Positions 23,357 to 35,300 of a stretch of DNA of 36,720 nucleotides are shown in pieces; within the stretch, counting starts at the first letter, position 1, and the number at the start of each line of letters is the position of its first letter. The notes below the pieces were generated by a model. It searched no databases. It was not told the origin of the DNA and saw only the letters and a program-made list of their open reading frames with translations. Source of the stretch: Methanobacteriota archaeon (GTDB lineage Archaea; Thermoplasmatota; Poseidoniia; MGIII; CG-Epi1). A program made the translations under genes and the position numbers. Where the stretch lies: NCBI GenBank assembly GCA_014240055.1, contig JAAZXP010000007.1, positions 1 to 36,720 of the forward strand, given 5' to 3'.

Positions 23357-26300
23357 TTGATAGACAAAAATAATCGGATAGTTAACGCCAGTGTTTTGTT
23401 GCTGATGGCATTTTTATTCGTTGTTTTTGTTGCAGATGATTCTGAAGCTGCGACTTACAAAGTTGATAGTTTAGGCGGTTCAGATTATACTAACATAACA
23501 CAAGCTGTCGAGAATGCATCTGCTGGAGACACAATTAATATCGCCTCTCGAAATTATTTTGATGCGGTAGATGTTGATAAGAGATTAACGATTATTGGTG
23601 GAAATTATGGTGTCAGCTTAAACAATTTGTATAATTATTGCTATGAGAACGATCTTATTGGATATTATACCTTTGATAATTCTGGAACCTATGTTAGTGA
23701 TAGGGTATGGTGTGAGAGTAACTATGGATATTTATCAGGGGCTGTTCGAACTCCCGGTTTTACTGGCGATTATTCAGTAGATTTTGACGGCGATGATGAT
23801 TATCTTGCAATAGATCATGATTCAGTCTATAATGTTTCTAAAGTTTCAATAAGTAGCTGGATTAATATCGATGATAATAATACTGATACCAGAACTATAT
23901 TTTCTAATTATCAAGAGGGGTCCACGCGTCATGGTTATGAAACATTTGTAAATGCTGACGCTAATTTCGGATTTCAATTTGGTTTTGGAAGTAGCTCAGG
24001 TTCATGTCACTCAGATACTGAAATCACTGAGAATAATTGGACACTTGTTACAGCCACTTATGACGGATCAAATATCAAATTATACATTAATGATGAATTA
24101 GATAAGACATGTGGCTATGCTCAGGGTATATCTGATAGTGATGGTAAACAAATTTTTGGGTCTTCAGACCATGATTCAGACAGCACCTATGATAATTTCT
24201 TTGATGGGACAATAGATGAACTGCTAATATGGAAGAAGGCATTAGGTCAGACAGATGTCGAAAATATTTATTGGGGTGGTAATGCAAAACCACGAATTAA
24301 TGCAAGTGAAGGTAGTTATGCCATAAGACTAACAGTTGACAATTCTGTTGTAAGAAATATTGAAGTTGCATTCACTGGCCCAGATATTGGCGAGAGTAGT
24401 GGAGATGCCGGTTTGGTAATTCAAGGTACGGATGGCGATCCAATAACTGGAGTTACAATTTCTGATGTGATATCAAAATATGATAGAAATGGTCTTAGAG
24501 TCTCTAATGCTAAAGATATATTCATTAATTCATTTAGTTCACAGGGATGTGATACTGGCAATGGCCTTAAGACAGGTGTAACTCTTTACAACGTAACAAG
24601 TTCTGAAATGTGGAATGGTCATGTGCAATGTGCTGAAACTGCAGGATACTTGTTTACTTCAGGAAGTAATAATAATATTTTTAATACGATTCAAGCATAT
24701 AGTTGTAAAGTAGGTTTCAAAGTAATATCTAATGGAAATTATTTCAATAATACTTATCTAGGCAACAATGACGATGTAGGTATTTTGTTTTATGGATCTG
24801 ATAACAATCAAATTAATGATGGAAATTACTATAGCAATAAATATGCCATAGGCTTCACACGAGGTGCTGAAAATAATCGGATCAAAAATCTAAACTTTGA
24901 TGATAATGATGATTATGATATTCACCACGGTTATGATTCAAACACAACTAGAAATGGTTGGAATAATATATTGATAGATACCGAATTTGAGGATTTATCT
25001 ATAGATTCCAATTCTAGACTTTTAGAGAAGACTCTGATAGAGACAACTATTACAGATAATGGAACCTATGCCTGGAATAGAGTCAATAAAACATTAGATA
25101 GTGATAGAAGGGCTTACTCAGGTACAAATTCTTTTTGGGCTGGAAATAGTGATGAGGATGAGTATTTTAGAAATTGGAATGTTACTTTCAAGATGAGTTC
25201 AGATATTAGTCTTCCTAGTGGAGGATTAGATGAATCTCGAATATTAGAGATAAGAACATGGTACAAGACAGAAGAAAATTTTGATGGTGGTAGAGTATAC
25301 ATTACCAAGGATCAAGAAAGTACTTGGAATCTCTTAACGCCTTTAGGTGGTTATGATAGTTTGATGAATGATGGTTCTGATTGTGATAATAACGAGAAAG
25401 CTTTTACAGGAGATAAATCGTCTTCTGATTGGCAAAATAAAAAGTTTAACTTATCTGGTTACAGAGGCGAAGATGTTCGAATAAAGTTTGTTTTCTGTAG
25501 TGATTCAGGCACGGAAATGGAAGGTTGGTACATCGATAATGTAAAAATTTACAAAGATGTGGATTCAACCAATGTTGCATATTTTGATGATTTCGAAAGA
25601 TTAGGTCATAGGTGGGTGGATGCTAGAGGCTGGGTCCATGAAGGAAATCCAGAATATGATGGAAAGAAAGATGCAGATATCATAATAATCGAAGATACTA
25701 GTTCCGAAACTTTAGTTAATAAATCAATCAATAAGGATATGAAGATTCATCTGAAATTAGATGAAAGCGGTACTAGTAGTGCATATGATTCTTTGGCAGG
25801 ACAATATTGGTATAGAGCTGGCAATACAAATTATGTTTCAGGATTGTATGGTAATGCAGCTAATTATGATGGGAGTGGAGATTCTCATTACTCCTCATAC
25901 GATTATATTTCAACGTCTCCTTATAGATTTGATGAACTAACAGTTTCAAGTTGGGTTAATTTTGATTCATTTCCATCTAGTAGTACTGATTATGACACGG
26001 TAGTAGCTATGGATAGAGAGGGTCAGTTTAGATTACAAGTTAATAGCAGCGGGAATCCTGTAGCTTATGGTTATTTTTATAGTCCTTCAGGTGAAAAAAG
26101 GGCTATTGGAGATGATGCATTAGTTACTGGTGTTTGGTATCATCTTGCAGCAACCTGGAGCGAGACTACAGACGATATCAAACTTTATGTTAATGGCACA
26201 TTAGTCAAAACTTATTCATTTTCAGAAACTACTCCTTATCTTCGAACTCTTAGTAGTTATATGTACATTGGAAGAGATTACAACGGCCATTACATGGATG

Positions 26301-29300
26301 GTAAAGTTGATAATGTACAAATTTGGCAAGAGGATTTCTCAGCCCGTAATATCAAAGCTATTTATGAGCATCCAATTAATGGACCTGTTCTTTATTCTAC
26401 AAAACATTATGGAGGTTCCGATAGTAAAACCGATAGTGAGGGTAAATTAGATGATATTTATGTAACAACTAAAATTTATGATGGCTCATCATCAGGTTCA
26501 GTAGTAGATACTTACATTGGTATTAGATATGGCGATTGGACGCGCGAAATTGCTAAGGCTACTATAACTGATAGTAAATTAGAAGCTAAGGTTTTTGATT
26601 TCCGTGTTTATAATCGTAATAAAGATAATCTGTATTATTCTTTGTCATCTGCAGTTTCCGGAGCTAGTAGTGGGAATACTCTCGAATTATGGCCTGGGAA
26701 GTATAAAGAAAATATAGAGGTCACGACAAAGATTGCTATACTAGGGGCTGGGACAACTAGAACGATTATTGATGCGAGATATCGAGGTCCAGCACTCAAA
26801 TTCACTAATTACCAAACTGATTATTCATCAGTTAAAAATTTACGAGTTACTCATTCCTCTAACCAATCCAGCAGTTGCCAGTCTTCTGCTCAATATGGAG
26901 GGGCAATATATTCATACTATTCAGATTTTCTAACAATTGATAATGTTCATTTCTTTGAAACCTATATTGGTTATATGTCATGTTATGCAAATGATAATAC
27001 AATTAAAAATTCAGTATTTGATAGAGGTTCTATCAGCAGTTATCATTCTGGAATATATTCTTATGGCGGCATTAATTACGATATAAGAAATAATGTAATT
27101 ACAAAATATTCATATGGTCTGTATCTTTATTATAATAATTACGGTTCACACTTTTTTAATAATTCTATCCATAATAATACTAATTATGGGATATACCTGT
27201 ATTATTCCGGTCACTCTAGTTACGCTAGTGATCCTCTTATTTTCGAAAAGAATAGTCTAGTTGACAATAATTATGGTTTTTACAGAGGAGACACTTCTAG
27301 TAATTATGGCCGATACATCCAATTTAAAGATAATTTAGTTAAAAGTAATTCTAATTATGGGATATATTGTTATTATTATTGCCAAGATTGGAAAGTAGAA
27401 AACAATACGTTTGATGGTGATGACGATCAAACTTATGGCTGGTACACTTATAGATACCAATATAGAACCGAATTCGGAAATAATACTTTTAGAGACCACA
27501 CAAGTAAAGATATTTATCTTCAATATTGTGGAACTGGAACTAATGCTAATAAATTCTTTTACAACACTTATTCTACTATTACAGTTTCATCCGGTTGTCA
27601 AGTTGATATTTACAATAATCTTAATGTAAAGACTGTAGAAGAAGATAGTGATGCTTTTTCTAATGTAGAAATTGAAATTAAAGATAGTTCTAAGACTTAT
27701 TACGAAACTTCACAATGGGGTGGTTCAGATTCTTTAACGGATAGTAATGGTTTTATTTCTAGTTCGATGCTTATACGCTCAGGATATTATGCCTCTAGTT
27801 CAACTCTAACTGATAATAATATTACTGTTAATTTGGCTTATGGGGTCAGGGCAAAATCTACTTGGATTAATTTTGATACTGATACTACTAAGGCCGTTAC
27901 AGTTCCCGACGCTTTCCGTCTCGGTGTTGTTAAAAATACAAATACTAGCACAATTTACACTAGTTTTTCTTCTGCAGTCAATGCTGCAAGCACAAATAAT
28001 GTTCTAAATATTTGGGCGTGGACTTATAATGAAAATTTTGTAATAAATAAAGGAATTACAATAATTGGTAATTCAACAGCTAGTTCGATCATAAACGGTG
28101 GAACTGGAGACTACGCAATTGAGGTCAAATCTAACGGCGTCACAATTAAGAATTTAACACTGAACGGCGCTTCCGATAGTTTACTTTATGCTGGAAATTA
28201 TAATAATCTTGAAGTTGAAAACGTAGTTATGGGTTCTAGTTCCTCTAATTATGGAATTTATTTTGATAGAACAAGTGATACTACTATAACAAGCGTAACT
28301 GTAAATGATACAGATCGTAAATCAGTTTACATTGATGACGGAGATACGATTACCTTCAAGAATAGTTATTTCATGAATTCTTCTTCTTCACATGGTTTTG
28401 AAATTTCAGATAGTGAGGATATAATACTAGATAATGTTTTCATTTACAATGCTGGTTATGATGGTTCCTCAGCCTATGGATTGTATGTTTCAGGAAGTGA
28501 TAAAGTCACGATTAAGGGCACTACAAAGGTGGGCTCTAGTAAATCGTATGAGCTTTATGCGACATCCTCAACAAATTTGAAAATATATAATTCTACATTT
28601 ACAGGTAAAAATTTAGCTTTAATTGAAGACTCAGATAGCTTTTTGGTGGAAAACAGTGTTTTCAAAGATACTTCCAGCGGCGATAATGGCGTTTACATCA
28701 AAAATACAGATAGTGGAATCTTTAAATTTAATACAATAACAAATTCGGCATCAGATGGCACTTCTGATTTTGGTTCGATATATTTGACTAGTTCATCTTC
28801 TAATCAAATTTTGAATAATACAGTTACCAATTCAGGAAGATCAGGAATTCATCTTAAGTCTAGTTCAAATGATAACAAGATTTATGGAAATACAGTATCT
28901 TCAAGTAATTTACATGGTCTTTATGTTCAATCCTCTGATAATACGTTAGTTCGAAACAACTCATTTTCAAGTTCGAGTATTTATGGAATAAAAATTTCAA
29001 GTTCTGATAATGTTGTAATTGATAACAATACATTAGATTCGAATTCTAATTATGGTATTTATCTTTCTTCATCAGATACTGGAATTATTAAGACTAATAC
29101 TATTTCTGATAATCAAGGTGGAATATATATCACCGGTTCAGACGATGTAATTATTTCTTCGAATACCATAGATGATCATTCATTATATGGTGCATATCTT
29201 GCAGATTCGAAAAGAGTTAAGATTAAGAAAAATGTAATCAAGAACAGTCAAAGTGATGCCTTAGTTCTTTCCTCAAGTTGTGATAATGCGTACATTGATA

Positions 29301-32300
29301 ACAATACAATAAAGAACAATGGTTTAACATCCTCAGGAAGAGCTGTGAAATTGTATGAGGTTGATAACTCGGTATTGTATAATAATTCAATTGAATCTAA
29401 CGAATACACTGGAATGTCTATTGTTGCATCTAATAACAATAAAATCATTCAAAACATAGTAAAAGGTAATGGAAAATATGGGATATCGGTAAGTAATGAT
29501 TTTACCAAATCTGCTAATAATACAATCAAATCTAATACTATTAATGATAATGAAGATCACGGAATTTACAATTTAGGTATCTATACCAAAATAATCAATA
29601 ACACGATTAAATATAATGAAAAGGATGGTATTAACATACAATCTGCAGGCGCTAGAACAAGTATTGAACAGAATACAATTACTGATAATGAAGATAATGC
29701 AATAAGCATTTTGGCCAATTATGTAGTAATTAAGTTGAACACGATTGATGGTGCAACTTCCGATAGTGCAATCAATGGCCTCAATTCTAAATCTATATCT
29801 ATAACGAATAACACGATTGAGGGTGGTCTTCAGGGAATTAAGATTTCGAATGGTACGAATTCTTTCATCTACAATAACACTATAACATCTAATTCCGAAA
29901 CTGGAATTTACTTATTGGGAGGATCTCATTCAAGTGAAATAAAATTAAATACAGTTAAGGATAATGAAGATGTAGGAATTCATGTTTTAAGTTCGGATTT
30001 AGTAGTAGTTAAGAATAATATTATTGAAGACAATAATGGATATGGAATTTATGGTTTCAATTCTAAGTTACTTGAATTTCAAATTAACACAATTAAAGAT
30101 AACGATGGAGGGGTAAAGTTCAGTAATTGTGATTATTGTAATTTAACTTCGCTAACTATTTCTGATAACGGTGGAAGGGGTATTTGGTTCTTAAGTGGTT
30201 CTGATAATAATTACATTAAGCATGTGACTTCTTCCAGTAATAGTATTAAAGATGTATATATTCAAGATTCAAATCATAATACTGCTTTTAATTTTACATT
30301 TTCAACAATTTCACTAAATACAAATGCGACACTTACAATTACTTCAAATTTGGAAATTGTATTCCAAGATGGTGGTGGAGATCCATTTGAAGGCATTGAT
30401 TTCGCACTATTGACTGCCGGTGTCAAGGTGTATTCTACACCTTTCTATGGTGGTTCTGATGCAGTTTCAGATTCCAACGGTGAAGCTGGAGCTACATTCT
30501 CTCTTAACTATAGAATTTACAACGGTAGTTCAACGCCAGACACAATTTCTAACATAATTAAGTATCACTATGGTGTGAGAAGTAAAGAAAAATCAATTGA
30601 TATGAGTACTTCCCATACTGAAACAGTTTCAGTACCTTCCTATTGGGTAAAAGGTCTTGTTAGAAATACAGACTCAAGTACAGATTACTATAAGATCCAA
30701 GATGCTATAGACAATGCTTCTTCTGGCGATACTTTACATATTTGGGCATGGAAATATAGTGAGAATGTAGAAGTTGATGAGAGTATAACAATAATTGGTA
30801 ATGGAACTGGAAATACAACTCTGAATGCAACATCTAGTGGTAAGGGTTTCGATATAACTTCAGATGATGTTACAATAAGAAATATTAATGTTGAAGGCTG
30901 TGGTAGTACAGATTCTTACAATGGTTTCCAGTTGTCTGGAGATGATATTACTATCGAAAATGTAATAGTTAAGACGTGTTACAGAGGTGCAGCCATAGGA
31001 GGTTCAGGTGCTTGGATAGGCAATTCTACATTTTCAAATAACTCCAATAACGGTATTGAAGTGTTTATTGGGGATACTTCTACTACTGCAGTTAAGATTT
31101 ACAAGAATACATTATGGTGGAACGGCAATCATGGTATCAGGAGTCTTGAAGATGATGTAATTATAAGCGCCAATAATATTAGAAATAATACCGAAAATGG
31201 AATTTATTTAAGTGGTGCTGAAGATGCAGTTATTTCAGATAACATTATTGTTGATAATAAAGATAATATAGATATTTACAGCGATTCAGCACGTACACTG
31301 ATTAAGAATAATTTGGTATCCAGTGCAACTTCATATGGCATGAGAATCGACGGTACTGCTTCAAATAATATTATAATTGAAGGTAATACAGTCCAAAATA
31401 ATGGTGTAGATGGAATATATATCAAACATTCCGATTATTTCTATCTAGGAAACAATACAATTTCAGGAAGTGGAACTTTTGATTTAAGGTTCTCTGCAAC
31501 TACTATTGGTAATTCTGCTAAGAATACCACTTTCTCAACTATTTCAGTTCATTCAAATGCTTATTTTGCAATTTACAATGATTTAACATTGAAGTTCATG
31601 CAAAATGCTACAGTTGGCTTTGATGAATTAGATGTTAAACTTGTTAGTGATAGTTCTACTAAGTATGCAACTTCTTACTATGGTGGCAGTGACTCTAAGA
31701 CAAATACCAATGGATTAATTAGTACAAATTTCACTTTAAAATTCAGAATATATGATGGAACCTCTACACCTGATGAAGCAACTACAACATTGTATTATCA
31801 TTATGGAGTTCGTGCTAAGGCTTACAATCTGAATATGACGACTTCTCATACAGAGACAGTATCAGTTCCTTCATATTGGAAAGATGGTTTAGTTGAGAAT
31901 TTGGATAGTGGTCTGAAATCTGCAAGTATACAGGATGCTATAGACAATGCATCCTCTGGCGATACACTGAAACTATGGTCCTGGAATTATGTTGAAAGTG
32001 ATATTGAAATAAATGAAAGAGTGACTATTATCGGTAATTCATCAGGAACAGTATCAATTAGTGCCAACTGGGAGAATTCAGTATTTAATATTCAAACAAA
32101 TACTATAACTTTGAAGAATTTGACTCTCAAGAGAAGTAGTAATTCTACTGATGAAGCTTGTATCAAAACTACAGTAGGTACTGGAATATTGATAGATAAT
32201 GTATTGATGAATAATTGTGGTATTGGTATTTTAGTCAAGACCAGTAATGTAGTTATTTCTAATGTTACTATTGAAGATTCAGTAACTGATGGAATAGTTG

Positions 32301-35300
32301 TCAAAAATACAGCTAGTAATGTACGAATTGAGAATTCAACAATTAAGAGAAGTGGAGATGATGGAGTCCAACTTGAGTCTAATGTTTATCTTTACAATAA
32401 TACAATTTCGTCGAATACCAATAGAGGAATTTATGTTATATCAGGTTCAGATTATGCTAAGATTAGGTACAATACAATAGACGACAATGATGAACAAGGA
32501 GTCTATGTTTTCGGTGTACATCATGTTGAGATTAGAAATAATGTAATTGAAGATAATGAAAATTATGGAATACAATTAAAAGATGCTAATTTTACACAAA
32601 TAAGAGATAATACAGTTGATGATAATGATGGTGGTTTGAGAACAGAATCGACATATAATTGTAATATTACAGGAAGTACTTTCAAAAATAATAATGGTAA
32701 AGGAATTTGGTTTACCACTACTTCAAATGGAAATAATATTAGAGACACAGTTGCTACGGGAAGTTCAAGTAATGATATTGAATTAGATGATTCTAAGAAG
32801 AATACTGGATTTAATTTCACATTTGGTTCAGGGAGTATCGATGTTGATTCAGATTCAGATTTCCGTGTGATGAATACTTTGAATATTAAGTTTACAAATG
32901 GTTCAGAGGCATTTGCAGGTGTAGATCTAGAATTATTCAATTATGATACCATTGTTTATGCAACTCCATTTTACAGCGGTAATGATGCTGTTTCATCAGC
33001 TACTGGATTTATCAGTGGTGAATTGACTGTTGCTTACGAGATTTACAACGGAAGTTCTACTACTGAAGATGTGGATACGACTCTCAAGTATCACTATGGT
33101 GTAAGAGGTAAATCAATAGATGTGGATACAGGAACTTCACATACTGAAATCGTGGATGTTCCTTCATATTGGACGAAAGGACTTGTTAGGAATACGGATA
33201 CAAGCACAGATTACTACAAGATTCAATATGCAATAGACAATGCTTCAGCCGGAGATACACTGAACATTTGGGCCTGGACATATTATGAGAATATTGAGAT
33301 TAGTAAGGAATTAACAGTAATTGGCAATGGAACTGGAGATACAACAATTAATGGTAGCTTTATAGATAATACGATTAAAATAACAGCAAGTGATGTAGAA
33401 TTAAGTTATTTTACTGTAATAGGTGGAGGAAATAGTACAAATACTAAAAGTGGAATTCACTTAAGTGGAAGTGATATTAAACTTTCAAACTTAGTTATCG
33501 ATTATGGTTATCAAGGTTTGTATACCTCTGGTTCTTCTAATACAGTATCTTATACAATTATCAAAAACCAGGACAGAGATGGTTTGCTTGTGCAGGGAAC
33601 TACATTTACTTTAATGAATTCCACAATATCTGATAATGGTTATCATGGATTATATTTCAATACGGGTGGTTCAGGTTCATTCATATACAATAATACTATA
33701 GAAAATAGTGGTGGAAGAGGAGTATACATTTCCCAGTCATCTAATATTAGAATTTCCTTTAACACAATTACAGATTCCTCTGGAAATGATGCTAGTGATA
33801 GTGGAGCAGGAATTTGGATTGAAGGTTATTTATCACAAAACATTAGAATATTAAATAATACAATTAAAGATAACAAACATGGAATACATAGTTGGTCCGG
33901 AGGTCAGGGGCCAAGTGATATTTCAGTTATTGGTAACCAAATAAGTGATAATGAGAAATATGGTATTAAGATAACAAAGAATTCAACGCATTGGAAACTT
34001 TGGAATAATACTATAACAGACAATGATGAATACGATATTTCTTTTTCAGATACTGGTTCAGATAATAATTATGCAGTTAATACCGAATTTGATACAATAT
34101 ATGTAAATTTTGGATCATCGCTTACAATTAGAGAATATTTAGTATTAGATGTAAATGATGCTTCTGGAGCTAATATGAGTGGTATTGACATCAAAGTTAT
34201 GGAAGACGATGTCCAGAAGTATGCAACTGATTACTTTGGCGGTAGTGATCCTAAGACAGATTCATCGGGAACTATTGCAACTTTCTTGATAAATTCAATG
34301 AAGTATGATGGTAGTTCAACCCCTACAACAATACCAACCTATGTTACAGCTAGAAATCACGACTGGGTTGAAACTTTCACATCTGATCCTTCTTCTACAG
34401 TAGATATAACTGTTCCAGATCTCCGTGTTCAAAATATAAGGACTGGAACTTTAACTTATCATATCCAGACATCCATTGATGCAGCTGAAGAAGGAGATAC
34501 AGTAAGGGCTTGGAATGGCACTTACTATGAAAATATTGATATTACTGAAGAGTTGGCATTGAAAGGTAATGGAACCTCTACAATAATTAATGGAAATAGT
34601 GGTAATGCAATTGAAGTTAGTGAAGATAGTGTTACCATTACAGATATACAAATAGTATCTTCAGAAAATGGAATTTATCTAAATGGTATTGATGATTTAA
34701 GAGTTTATAATATAAAGTTTGTAAATAATGAACATGGTCTTTATGTTGAAGACTCAACAAATCTTGTTCTTAATAACAGTATATTTGATGTGGATGATTA
34801 TGGAGTTTACTTCACGGGTACATCTGGTTCTATAGTTAGAGATAATTCTTTCCGTAACGGAACAGATGCTGGAAATTATTGTATTTATCAATCAGAGTCT
34901 GATTCAAATGGTAATACACAAATTATAGGCAATACTTTCAACGACTGTTATACAGCTTGGAAATCTAGTAGTAATGCGAATACATTTAGAGATAATACAC
35001 TAAAAGATAACCAATATGGAGTTTTACTTGCCGGTACTGCATCCCATGATAATCTGATAAAAGATAATACATTTGATGATTCTGATACTGCAATATACAT
35101 TTACAATACAGCTCATGACAACATTATTTTTGAGAATAGCTTTGATGATTCTGATGATTATGATATCAAATTAAGTGATTCTTATGATACAGTATCCTAT
35201 AACAATACATTTTCTTCAATTTCAGTAGCTTCAGATTCCAATATGTGGATTAAGGTGTATCTTGACCTAACCGTCTCTGATAATGCAAGTAATGCCTTTT

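Noticed and set aside
28600-30290. Regular short DNA repeats, considered as a CRISPR array or a non-coding tandem repeat
   Set aside because: The repeats vary in length and sequence, keep one reading frame, and encode beta-helix coils with conserved NNTI and GIYL. There are no identical repeats with unique spacers of constant size.
32563-32940. A minus-strand ORF of 125 codons inside the giant gene
   Set aside because: It lies fully within a conserved spacer and helix block of the giant gene. The composition is a shadow of Asn/Ser/Asp codons, and there is no promoter.
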